A stretch of DNA of 64,000 nt, taken from Massilia phosphatilytica (lineage in GTDB: Bacteria; Pseudomonadota; Gammaproteobacteria; Burkholderiales; Burkholderiaceae_D). Made by a program: the position numbers and the translations under genes. The notes beneath the pieces are model-generated. The model saw only the letters and a program-made list of their open reading frames with translations. It was not told the DNA's origin and searched no databases. Positions 26,902-35,639 of this stretch are shown here, in pieces. Position 1 is the stretch's first letter, and each line of letters begins with the position of its first letter. The DNA lies in assembly GCF_002968015.1 (NCBI RefSeq), contig NZ_PUIP01000011.1, positions 62,001-126,000 on the forward strand. Direction: 5' to 3'.

Positions 26902-27058
26902 GTAGCTGTTTCGGCGCAAACGACAGGAAACCAGCCTGTTCCTGGCGTTGTCGGAACCGCTTCAGACCCGCATCCGTGCGGTTTCGAGAGAATTCAATTC
27001 CTCAAGCTGGAGTCCCAATCGGGAAGGAAACGACGGCGTATGCCGTCGTTTTCATTTT
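26902..27058 (+). ncRNA. Candidate small RNA (about 155 nt)
   Basis: A good promoter-like sequence and a clear intrinsic terminator bracket about 155 nt without a convincing reading frame. Internal structure includes the hairpin CCGCA-TCCG-TGCGG near 26975 and the terminator stem. The family was not recognised; it does not match the 6S or tmRNA features I know. Confidence rests only on promoter and terminator spacing. Confidence 0.4.
27029..27058 (+). terminator. Intrinsic terminator
   Basis: AACGACGGC (27029-27037), loop GTAT, GCCGTCGTT (27042-27050), followed by TTCATTTT. It ends the candidate small RNA and may also serve sppA. The downstream minus-strand frame stops at the same place. Confidence 0.75.
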
Positions 27059-27480
27059 GCGGAGCCGTCTCCGGAAGCCCGTGGAATCGATTGCAAAATC
27101 GATAACGGTGTGTTCGGCGACCGGGCCGTCGATCGCGGGCCGCCGTGCACGACTACGTTCCTGCTGAGCTCGTCGGACTTGCCGGCTTGCTGAGATGCGT
27201 CCGCGATGACGCTATCGAGACTGCCCGGCTCGGGTTGATGAAAGCCGCCTGTCTCCAACCAGGCCTGAAAGCGGCGCTGTGCCTGCTCATACCATGCGGC
27301 GCGCATCGGTAACTGGTGTTCGAAACAATGTACATGTGGGATGTCGCCACCGCGCGTCCAGCGCGCCAACGCAAGCCGAGTGGGGAAAATCGCGGCATTT
27401 TCCTGGGCCACCTTCGTCCCGCTGCTTGTGGCTGCGGACGAAAACGGGGTGCTGCGGTTCTGTTTTTTTTCGATCTGCAC
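27052..27480 (-). CDS. Hypothetical protein, uncertain
   Basis: 142 codons from a GTG at 27480 with a good GAGG ribosome site 6 nt upstream. Third codon positions are mostly G or C, as in real genes here. I recognise no domain. The middle part (HVHCFEHQLPMRAAWYEQAQ, then RRFQAWLETGGFHQPEPGS) looks protein-like; the ends are low in hydrophobic residues. There is no signal peptide or membrane helix. It is convergent with the candidate small RNA. It could also be a chance frame or a gene remnant. Confidence 0.35.
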   Translation of the reverse strand: MQIEKKQNRSTPFSSAATSSGTKVAQENAAIFPTRLALARWTRGGDIPHVHCFEHQLPMRAAWYEQAQRRFQAWLETGGFHQPEPGSLDSVIADASQQAGKSDELSRNVVVHGGPRSTARSPNTPLSILQSIPRASGDGSAK

Positions 27481-27697
27481 GTTTGCCTCGTGGTTTGGGG
27501 TTAATCCGATGTGCCAGATGTGCGGCCCATCTTTAGTCCTACACTCAGTAACTGTAGGTCGATTCCTAATCAGGTTTCAGTTTATCAACGGGACATCTGC
27601 GACACTTGAGATGTGTCAAACGATTTCTTGCTTCGCATTGAAACCCTGAGATAGCTGAACTTTGACGCTTGCAATCCTTCTGCTACAGTCTCGCCCC

Positions 27698-28414
27698 ATG
27701 AGTAAACTATCCCTCGACCGCGTGCTCCAGTCGCAAGGCTTCGGCACACGCAAGTATTGCCGGGCCCTGATCGACGACGGCGACGTGGCCATCAACGGCG
27801 AAGTCCACGACAACTACAAGACCCTCGTGGAGACGGACGGCCTGGTGCTGACCGTATTCGACGAAGAATGGGTGTATCGCGAACACGTCTACATCGCCTT
27901 GTACAAACCCTCCAACTTCGAGTGCTCGCGCAAGCCCAGCCATCATCCGGGTGTGTTGACCTTGTTGCCTGAACAATTTACCTGGCGCGACGTGCAACCC
28001 GTCGGCCGGCTCGATCATGACACGACGGGCCTGCTGCTGATGTCGGACGACGGCCCGTTCATCCACGCACAGTCTTCACCCAAGCGGCATATCCCGAAGG
28101 TGTACCAGGCGACGACCCAGGAACCGGTCACGCAGGCGCTCGTCGACCAGCTACTGTCTGGCGTGCAATTGCACGACGAGCCGGCGCCGCTGGCGGCCCA
28201 GTCCTGCGTGCAGCGCGGCGATCATCAACTGGAAATCGTGCTGGAGCAGGGAAAATATCACCAGGTCAAACGCATGCTGGCCGCGGCCGGCAACCATTGC
28301 GTGGCCTTGCATCGCTCGCAGATCGGCGGCTTGACGCTCGAGTCGCTCGGTTTGCACGAAGGGGAGTGGTGTTATCTGGAGAAGGCGCAGCTGGATCTGT
28401 TGGTGCCGGGCTGA
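27698..28414 (+). CDS. rsuA: 16S rRNA pseudouridine synthase, RsuA family
   Basis: 238 aa from the ATG at 27698 (MSKLSLDRVLQSQGFGTRKYC). An S4 RNA-binding domain (about 4-60) is followed by the RsuA/RluB/E/F catalytic domain. The active-site Asp is in PVGRLDHDTTGLLLMSDDG, followed by HIPKVYQ and GKYHQVKRMLAAAGN. RsuA makes pseudouridine 516 in 16S rRNA. The upstream 36 nt in frame are not needed. The gene stands alone between the hypothetical frame and pldA. Confidence 0.92.
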   Translation: MSKLSLDRVLQSQGFGTRKYCRALIDDGDVAINGEVHDNYKTLVETDGLVLTVFDEEWVYREHVYIALYKPSNFECSRKPSHHPGVLTLLPEQFTWRDVQPVGRLDHDTTGLLLMSDDGPFIHAQSSPKRHIPKVYQATTQEPVTQALVDQLLSGVQLHDEPAPLAAQSCVQRGDHQLEIVLEQGKYHQVKRMLAAAGNHCVALHRSQIGGLTLESLGLHEGEWCYLEKAQLDLLVPG

Positions 28415-28690
28415 GGTCGAGGATGCCCCGGCGTTCCGGGGCAAGGTCTGCCGGTCGTTTCCAGCTTGCACCGGCAGGCGATATCCACCGCAGTGATCCT
28501 CAATCACTCGCGTCAAACATTGCAACTAACCGACAGCGCGCCGACGGTGGGCGTGGATGACATTGCGGTCTTTCGTGAGCCAACGATATCGCGCTGTCGT
28601 GCGACATCCCATGCCGATTTCCGCGACACTCGTCACTCGACTCTTGCCAATATTTACTCAACTGGGCAGGAGTGCCGTTCAACCTCGACG

Positions 28691-29760
28691 ATGACGATGC
28701 CCGCAACAAATCACCGCCTTTTTGCCATCATCTCCTTCCTCGCAATAAGTCCAGCCATGGCCCAGCAGACCGACCCAGGTGTGGCCGGTTGCGCGCGCGT
28801 CAACGATGCAGCCCAGCGGCTGGCATGCTACGACCGGCTGGCCGGGGTCGCGCCTGCGTCCGTAACTACATCTGCGGCCGCGTCTGCACGGGCACCATTG
28901 CCGTCCAGCCGGAATGCGGACGCGCCGCTCATTCCGGCCGCAGTGGACGCCTCGCCCGCAACGATGCGGGATTTCAGCCTGGCCGACCACTGGGAGCTGG
29001 ACCAGGAACACAAGCGGGGCGTATTCAATTCCGTCCACACCAGGTGAACTACCTGATGCTGACCCGAACCGCCCATCCCAACAACGAGCCATACCGGCCG
29101 TTCCGCCGCATCGCCGACCTGACGAGCGACCTCGCGCATTCGGAACTCGTGTTCCAGCTGGGATTCAAGATGAAGCTCGTCGAAAGCGCTTTCGACAAGC
29201 CTGTCGATCTGTGGTTCGGCTATACACAGAACAGCTTCTGGCAAGCCGGCAATCACGAGGCGTCCAGCCCCTTCCGCGAGACGAACTATCAACCCGAGCT
29301 GATGGCCGTCACTCCACTGCATTTCAGTGTACTGGGGATGAACGCACGCTTTCTTAATCTCGGTCTGGTGCACCAGTCGAACGGCCAGACCTCGACATTG
29401 TCGCGCAGCTGGAATCGGGTCTATGCCCAGGTCGGACTGGAGCGGGCAGGGTGGACCGTGCTGGGGCGTGTCTGGAAGCGCATCAACGAGGCGGCCGCGG
29501 ACGACGACAACCGCGATATCGTCGATTACCTCGGGCGCGGCGATGTCATCGTCACTTACCGCAGCAATGGCAACGATTACTCGGCCCTGCTGAGGCGGAA
29601 TTTCTCGACCGAGCGCGGCGCTGTCCAGCTCAGCTGGGCTTTCCCGTTGGCCGGGCATATCAAGGGCTACGCCCATGTGTTTTCGGGGTACGGGCAGAGC
29701 CTGATCGACTACAACTATTACCAGAACACGGTGGGGCTCGGCCTGCTCGGTACGTTTTGA
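28691..29760 (+). pseudogene. pldA: Outer-membrane phospholipase A (PldA/OmpLA) interrupted by a frameshift
   Basis: The 5' part (28691-29026) encodes a signal peptide (FAIISFLAISPAMA), a CARVNDAAQRLACYDRLAG segment, and HWELDQEHKRGVF. It then runs into a stop at 29045. The rest (29029-29760), in the next frame, continues exactly as expected: FRPHQVNYLMLTRT, the beta-barrel, and the OmpLA catalytic residues in LVHQSNGQ (His, Ser) and SRSWNRVY (Asn). One missing base near 29027 joins the halves into about 356 aa. All catalytic motifs are intact, so this is either a recent inactivation or a sequencing error. An intact product would hydrolyse outer-membrane phospholipids. Confidence 0.88.
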
Positions 29761-29898
29761 ACGTATCAGGCAGGTCATTGTGACCTGCAACCTCGCGCTG
29801 ACCGTCGGGGAGCTAACAAAGCCTTTCGCTCGCTCATTACCCTAAGGTAAAATGGAGGACTGTTCGTGATGCATCTAGTTCATCCCTTCCGATAACCA

Positions 29899-32307
29899 AT
29901 GTTCAACTTCACCAAGAGTTTTGTGGCTGCGGCCCTCGCCGTAGCTTCTATTGGCGCGTTCGCCCAAAATGCCGTCAACAAGTCCGACATGTTTGGACAG
30001 GAGTCGTCGAGCACCGACGATAGTGTGCCGCTTTCCACGGCTGCTGGAGGGAACGTGGGGACGGCGACGTCGACGCGGAAGGTCTTCATCACCAATGTCC
30101 CCACGAATCAGGCCGGGGCAGCGGCGACGGCATCCCGGAATCAGGGCAAAGGGAGCGGAAATCCGAACGCCAGAGGTAACGGGAAGCTGAACGGCAAGAC
30201 CGGGCAGTCTGTGACGGACGACCAGACGGGAGAGAAAGTTCCCGAGCTCAGTGAATTTCAAAAGTTTATTTTTGATAACACGGGACAGGTATTGCCGATT
30301 TTCGGCGCCGAATTCTTTGCGAATGCACCGGCCACGTTTGCACCGATCATGAATTCGCCGGTGCCTAGCGATTATCCGCTCGGTCCTGGTGACGAATTGA
30401 TGATCCGCGGCTGGGGCACGATCGATATCGATTACCGTGCCACGATCGATCGCAATGGTACGATCAATATCCCGACCATTGGTTCGGTGGTCCTCGCGGG
30501 GGTGAGAGCGCGGGATGCCGAGACCGTCATTCGCGCCGCCGTCGGCAAGTTGTATAAAGGTGTGACGGTCAGCGTCAATTTCGGCCAGTTGCGTGCCATC
30601 ACCGTGTACGTCGTCGGCCAAGCCAATCGTCCGGGCACGTACACGGTGTCGAGCCTGTCGACACTGGTGACGGCGTTGTTTGCCAGCGGTGGTCCTAACG
30701 CGAACGGCAGCATGCGTCGCGTGCAGGTCAAGCGTGGTGGCAAGGTCGCGGCCGAACTCGACCTGTATTCGTTCATCGCAAAGGGCGACAAGTCCGCCGA
30801 TATCAAGCTGCTTGATGGCGATACCATCTATATTCCGCCCGCAGGCGGCTTCGTGGGGCTGGTCGGCAAGGTCAACAGCCCGGCGATCTACGAATTGCGT
30901 AGCGGTAACGAGACGATCGAATCCCTGCTTGACTATGCGGGCGGCCTGCCGGTCGTGGCCGATCCGCGTCGCGCGTTCCTCGAACGCATCGACCCCAACC
31001 GGAGCCGTCCGCGCAGCGTGGAAGAATTTGCGTTGAGCGGCGAAGGCCTCAAGCGCTCGCTGAAGAATGGCGACGTACTCAACGTGACCTCGATCACGCC
31101 GGACTTCTCGAACGCCGTGGTGTTGCGCGGTAACGTCGATCAACCCGTGCGCGCGCCGTTCAAGCCGGGCATGCGCATTAGCGACCTGATTCCGAATCGC
31201 GAATACCTGATCAGCCGTAATTCGATCAAGCGCCAGAACAATACGGTCGCCAACGGCAACGATGACCAGGATACGACCGAAACCGCCGGCAGTCTCGCCG
31301 CGCACATTGGCGGACTGATCGATCCCGTGAACTGGGATTATGCCGTCGTCGAACGGATCAATCGCTCGGACTTGAGCATTCAGCTGATTCCGTTCAATCT
31401 CGGTAACGTATTTGCCAGCCCGAGCGGTCCAGACAACCTGCAACTGCAGCCGGGCGACACGATCACTATCTTCTCCCAGAATGATGTGGCCGTGCCCATG
31501 GACAAGCGCCAGGTGTTCGTTCGCGTCGAAGGCGAGGTGAAAGTTCCGGGCGTCTATCAAATGACGGCCGGCGATACGCTGCAGAACTTGATCGCGAAAG
31601 CCGGCGGGCCTACGGCCAATGCTTATCTGTTTGGTACCGAGTTCTACCGTGAAGAGGTGCGCAAGGAGCAGCAAGCGAATCTGCAGCGTGCGGCCGACCG
31701 GCTGGAAACCCAGGTTCGCAACGAGCAGTCGACGCAGGCTGCCAATCTGCGCGCCATGAGCCCGACCGATGCAGCCGTTTCGGCGGCGCAGTTCGAAACG
31801 GAGCGACGTCTTGCGGAAGAGCGTATCACCCGATTCCGTAAGTTGCAGTCGACGGGACGTATCGCGTTCGGACTCGACCCGAACGACCGTTCCTTCGCAC
31901 GTCTGCCACAAGTCACGCTGAAAAACGGCGACCGTCTTGTCGTGCCTTCGAAGCCGGCATTCGTGCACGTGTTCGGCGCCGTCAACGTCGAGGCTTCGCC
32001 GCTGTGGCGGCCGGGCATGCGCGTCAAGGATTACCTCAACCTCGCGGGCACCACTGTTGAGGCTGACGTCGATAACACATTCGTGATGCGGGTCGACGGC
32101 ACTGTCGTGTCGAGCGAATCGCAGGGTTGGTTCATGGGCAAGATTGGCGGCGTCGAGGTCATGCCGGGCGATACGATCGTCGTGCCTGAAAAGCTGGACA
32201 AGGCGACGGCATGGAGCCGGTTCACGCAGGGTGCACGCGAGTGGACGCAGATCCTGGCCAATTTCGGCTTGGGTGCGGCTGCAGTCAAGACGCTGCGCGG
32301 CAATTGA
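29899..32307 (+). CDS. Polysaccharide export protein with multiple SLBB domains (Wza-like)
   Basis: 802 aa. An ordinary signal peptide (residues 1-22, ending GAFA-Q) precedes a Ser/Gly/Asn-rich linker (about 30-110). The Poly_export domain (YPLGPGDELMIRGWG, then DRNGTINIPTIGSV) follows, with several SLBB repeats (VVGQANRPGTYTV, LVGKVNSPAIYEL, RVEGEVKVPGVYQM, VFGAVNVEASPLW). A helical insertion lies near 595-650. It would form the periplasmic/outer-membrane channel for the polysaccharide. There is no lipobox Cys, unlike Wza. It is the first gene of the polysaccharide locus, and wzz follows 42 nt later. Confidence 0.93.
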   Translation: MFNFTKSFVAAALAVASIGAFAQNAVNKSDMFGQESSSTDDSVPLSTAAGGNVGTATSTRKVFITNVPTNQAGAAATASRNQGKGSGNPNARGNGKLNGKTGQSVTDDQTGEKVPELSEFQKFIFDNTGQVLPIFGAEFFANAPATFAPIMNSPVPSDYPLGPGDELMIRGWGTIDIDYRATIDRNGTINIPTIGSVVLAGVRARDAETVIRAAVGKLYKGVTVSVNFGQLRAITVYVVGQANRPGTYTVSSLSTLVTALFASGGPNANGSMRRVQVKRGGKVAAELDLYSFIAKGDKSADIKLLDGDTIYIPPAGGFVGLVGKVNSPAIYELRSGNETIESLLDYAGGLPVVADPRRAFLERIDPNRSRPRSVEEFALSGEGLKRSLKNGDVLNVTSITPDFSNAVVLRGNVDQPVRAPFKPGMRISDLIPNREYLISRNSIKRQNNTVANGNDDQDTTETAGSLAAHIGGLIDPVNWDYAVVERINRSDLSIQLIPFNLGNVFASPSGPDNLQLQPGDTITIFSQNDVAVPMDKRQVFVRVEGEVKVPGVYQMTAGDTLQNLIAKAGGPTANAYLFGTEFYREEVRKEQQANLQRAADRLETQVRNEQSTQAANLRAMSPTDAAVSAAQFETERRLAEERITRFRKLQSTGRIAFGLDPNDRSFARLPQVTLKNGDRLVVPSKPAFVHVFGAVNVEASPLWRPGMRVKDYLNLAGTTVEADVDNTFVMRVDGTVVSSESQGWFMGKIGGVEVMPGDTIVVPEKLDKATAWSRFTQGAREWTQILANFGLGAAAVKTLRGN

Positions 32308-32349
32308 GCAGGCTGCTGCGCGCGAAAGCAGAACGAGAACGTAGACGGT

Positions 32350-33531
32350 ATGACATCCAGCATGAATGAAACACAGACGATGACCGGTGGTGCAGAGGTG
32401 CCGGGTAGGGCAGATGAGATCAATATCCTTGACCTGCTGAAAGCGCTCAACAAGCGGAAGAAGCTCATCGTGGTGTTGCCGCTCGCGAGTGCCGTACTTG
32501 CAGCCGGCATCAGCTTTACCTTGCCCAAGACTTACCAGGCCAACACCAATCTGCTGCCGCCTCAATCGAACCAGTCAGGAAATGCGGCGTTGCTCGCGCA
32601 GCTAGGCGGTGTCGCCAGCGTGGCGGCCGGCTTTGGCGGCTTGAAGAACCCGAACGATGTTTATATTGCGATGCTGAAAAGCCGCACGGTCGCGGATCGC
32701 CTCATCGAGCGCTTTGACTTGAAAAAGGAATTCGGGATCACGTCGCAGGAACGACTGCGCGCGCGGCTTGCCGGCCTTGCCACGATTTCAAGCGGCAAGG
32801 ATGGCCTGATCACGATCGTCACCGAGGCCAAGACGCCGAAAATGGCAGCGGCGCTTGCGAATGGCTATGTCGCGGAGCTTAGCGCGTTGACTAAAGTACT
32901 TGCGGTGAGCGAAGCGGCGCGCCGCCGGGTATTTTTCGAGCAGCAACTGGAGAAAGCGAAGGATAATCTGGCAAATGCCGAGGTCGCGCTCAAGGGCGCG
33001 CTCGACACGCATGGCGTGATCAGTGTCGACAGCGAAAGCCGGGCAATCGTCGAGACCACAGGTCGGCTGCGTGCGCAGATTTCGGCCAAGGAAATCGAAC
33101 TCGGTGCGATGCAGTCGTTTGTCACCGAAAACAATCCGAACTACCGGCGAGTCCAGGAAGAATTGAACAGCCTGAAGGCGGAACTGTCGCGCCTCGAGAA
33201 TGGCCGGAACAGTGGCACCGCCAATGCCCAACCTTCGAAAGAAGGCTTGCAGAACATTAAGATCCTGCGCGACATCAAGTACTACGACATGTTGTACCAA
33301 TTGCTGGCCAAGCAATACGAGGCAGCTCGTCTCGACGAGGCGCGCGACCCGACGGTCATTCAGGTGCTTGACCCGGCGGTCGAGCCGGAACGCGCCATCA
33401 AGCCGCGCAAGACTTATATCACGATCGGGGCGTTTGCCGCGGGCCTGTTCGCGGCGATCTTCTGGGTGCTCTTCGGAGAGGCGCGCAAGCGTGTTGCACT
33501 GCGCGCCGAGGGGTCGAAGCGCCTGGCATGA
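32350..33531 (+). CDS. wzz: Wzz-type chain-length determinant protein
   Basis: 393 aa. Two membrane helices (about 36-58 and 355-378) flank a large periplasmic coiled-coil region, the classic Wzz topology. The N-terminal domain has INILDLLKALNKRKKLIVV, and the second helix is preceded by the Pro-rich EPERAIKPRKTY. There is no C-terminal tyrosine kinase domain, so it is an O-antigen-type Wzz rather than a Wzc. It controls polymer length with the Wzy encoded at 55.4 kb. It is convergent with the wbaP-like gene. Confidence 0.93.
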   Translation: MTSSMNETQTMTGGAEVPGRADEINILDLLKALNKRKKLIVVLPLASAVLAAGISFTLPKTYQANTNLLPPQSNQSGNAALLAQLGGVASVAAGFGGLKNPNDVYIAMLKSRTVADRLIERFDLKKEFGITSQERLRARLAGLATISSGKDGLITIVTEAKTPKMAAALANGYVAELSALTKVLAVSEAARRRVFFEQQLEKAKDNLANAEVALKGALDTHGVISVDSESRAIVETTGRLRAQISAKEIELGAMQSFVTENNPNYRRVQEELNSLKAELSRLENGRNSGTANAQPSKEGLQNIKILRDIKYYDMLYQLLAKQYEAARLDEARDPTVIQVLDPAVEPERAIKPRKTYITIGAFAAGLFAAIFWVLFGEARKRVALRAEGSKRLA

Positions 33532-33683
33532 TGGGCGGTGCCGGAGCGGGCATGTCGTTTTGCGTGCGAGACGACGTGCGCTTCTCGTAGTCGCTTCGCA
33601 GCTGCGGGACAGGTGTACGCCGCCTGGAGTAGGGCGGCGGAATTGATCAGGCGGGTGGCAGCGTCGATGCCGTTCGGGGCATC

Positions 33684-33713
33684 TGGCAGGCGCAGCCGGA
33701 GCTGCGCCTGCCA
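33684..33713. terminator. Strong hairpin between convergent wzz and wbaP-like genes
   Basis: TGGCAGGCGCAG (33684-33695) pairs perfectly with 33702-33713, and a further C-G pair closes a four-base CGGA loop. There is no T-run on either side, so termination would be structure-based or need Rho. Confidence 0.55.
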
Positions 33714-33718
33714 AAGCC

Positions 33719-35269
33719 TCAGTAGGCGCCTTCGCGGCGGAAGATGACTTTCACGGTACGCAGCATGATCACGATGTCGTTAAACAGCGACCAGTTCTTC
33801 ACGTACCACGCGTCGAGGTAGACTCGAGTGTCATAAGTGACATCGTTGCGGCCGCTGATCTGCCACAGGCCGGTGATGCCGGGTTTGGCTTCGAGGTAGT
33901 AATCGACCTGGTTGCCATAGCGCTCAAGTTCGGCATCGACGATCGGGCGCGGACCCACCAGGCTCATTTCCCCTTTCAGTACGTTCCAGATCTGAGGCAG
34001 TTCGTCCAGGCTGGTCTTGCGCAAGAAATGTCCGATCGGCGTAATGCGCGGGTCGTTCTTGAGCTTGAAATCGCGTTCCCACTCTGCACGTGCCTCTGCG
34101 CTGTTGGCAAGCAGGTTGGCAAGCAGTTCGTCCGCGTTCGGGGCCATTGTGCGGAACTTGTAGCACTTGAACGGCTCGCCATGCTGGCCAATCCGCGTAT
34201 GTCCAAAAAAGATCGGGCGGCCCGAACGACTCACGCGGTAGGCGATGAAGGCGAAAACCGGCGAAGCGAGCAACAGCACCAGGCTCGACACCACCAGGTC
34301 GAAACTGCGTTTGATGAGCCGGGGCAGGCGGCGTGCCAGGTTGTTGCGCATGGTAAGGATCAGAACCTCATGCGCAAAAAAATGATTCGCTTCCATGCCG
34401 TAAAGCGGCAAGCCGCGTAGCGCCGGCACCAGTTGCAGGTCGCTGTTATTGCGGCTGAGTTGCTGGATCATGTCCTGATAGTGTTCGATGCCGCCCTGTT
34501 CCATGGCCAGTACGACATGCGGATTGCCCAGCTGGCGGATCGTTTGTGTTGGATCCCTGCCGAGCGAGATGGAGGGAATCGGATCACCGTGTTTGTCCGT
34601 CAGGTCGTGCACGAGTTTGTCTTTCCCGTCCGGAATCAAAAACGCCGCGAGACGCAAACCCATCAAGGATTCATCCTTGAACGCCAGTGCTGTCTCGACT
34701 GCGTTCTCCCCCCAACCAATGATGACCATCGGACGAACCCAGCCGCCGGCGCCAATCAGCGCACGCTTGATCACCCAGCGCATTGTGACCAATAACACGG
34801 GCACGAGTGCCCAATTCAGGAGCACGCTTGCGCGGGAAAACTGCAGTCGCGCCAAAAACAAAAGAACGACATTCAGCGCTGCCACGCCGAGCGTCACTTT
34901 CAATACGTCTTTTATCTCATTGGAAAAAGGTTTTCTTTTGGAGTAATGTCCTTTTCCCCAAAGTATTCCCGTGGATAAAATTACTAACGCAATATAAATT
35001 TGCGAAACCGCCGAATTAACCGCCGGTGCCCAAGCTTCACTTGAAAATACCCGGGTGCCGTGAAAAAACGCGACAATTGCCACCGCGATAGTAAATGCCA
35101 ACGCCATCGAAAACATATCGATGGAAACTAAAAGTGCTTTTTCGAAACGGCGATTGCAATACCATTTCGTTTTGGGAAGAAAAACTGAGTCGATCGGTTT
35201 CATTATTTCGATGCCGCCAAACGCCAAGACGGGTAGCCTTCGCGGGTTCATGACGTTGTGTTGAAGCAA
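33719..35269 (-). CDS. Undecaprenyl-phosphate hexose-1-phosphate transferase (WbaP-like)
   Basis: 516 aa from a TTG with AGGG just upstream; ATG codons at 35251 and 35203 are alternatives. Four or five N-terminal membrane helices are followed by a Rossmann-like segment. The C-terminal catalytic domain has KRSFDLVVSSLVLLLASPVF, CYKFRTMAPNADE, LDELPQIWNVLKGEMSLVGPRPIV and GITGLWQISGRND. The length and full N-terminal membrane region favour WbaP (galactose- or glucose-1-phosphate) over a PglC-type enzyme. It starts repeat-unit synthesis on the lipid carrier. It is the only gene of the locus on this strand besides the small YjbE-like gene. Confidence 0.93.
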   Translation of the reverse strand: MLQHNVMNPRRLPVLAFGGIEIMKPIDSVFLPKTKWYCNRRFEKALLVSIDMFSMALAFTIAVAIVAFFHGTRVFSSEAWAPAVNSAVSQIYIALVILSTGILWGKGHYSKRKPFSNEIKDVLKVTLGVAALNVVLLFLARLQFSRASVLLNWALVPVLLVTMRWVIKRALIGAGGWVRPMVIIGWGENAVETALAFKDESLMGLRLAAFLIPDGKDKLVHDLTDKHGDPIPSISLGRDPTQTIRQLGNPHVVLAMEQGGIEHYQDMIQQLSRNNSDLQLVPALRGLPLYGMEANHFFAHEVLILTMRNNLARRLPRLIKRSFDLVVSSLVLLLASPVFAFIAYRVSRSGRPIFFGHTRIGQHGEPFKCYKFRTMAPNADELLANLLANSAEARAEWERDFKLKNDPRITPIGHFLRKTSLDELPQIWNVLKGEMSLVGPRPIVDAELERYGNQVDYYLEAKPGITGLWQISGRNDVTYDTRVYLDAWYVKNWSLFNDIVIMLRTVKVIFRREGAY

Positions 35270-35639
35270 TATATCCCTGCGATGCGCGCGAGGGACGAGA
35301 GGAGTCTCATGGAGGGCGACCGGGGGTATGCGCGGGATTCTCCAAAGTGAGCATTGTATGAACGAGACAAGGTTTTCGCAATTAAATTTTATTCTTGGGG
35401 CAAAAAGACGACAGTGTCGTTACACGCTTGCTGAAATCGCAAAGGGGCGCCGCGCAACCCGGGAGGTATGATGGATTACACATATCTACATTTTTGTACA
35501 TTTTGCGGAGAATGAGATATTTGGATAGATTTGTTGGTCGATTGAATACGGCTTCGGACGGTTTTCAGTGGCCTGCGTTTCGGGCGGTAGCGCCATCTGG
35601 TCCGGCGTGGTGGCAAACGCTTGGCCATGCTACCTGTCA
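35270..35639. other. Divergent promoter region between wbaP-like and yjbH-PAP2 genes
   Basis: 370 nt with no clear gene. It is A/T-rich at 35370-35400 and 35470-35550. A tiny frame after a GGGAGG ribosome-like site near 35463 would encode a 14-residue peptide (MDYTYLHFCTFCGE) and could be a leader peptide, but this is weak. ACGAC-AGT-GTCGT at about 35407-35419 is a small palindrome. Confidence 0.4.

Noticed and set aside
28691..29760. Programmed ribosomal frameshift in pldA
   Set aside because: There is no slippery heptamer or homopolymer at the shift point (GTATTCAATTCC). Mutation or sequencing error is simpler.
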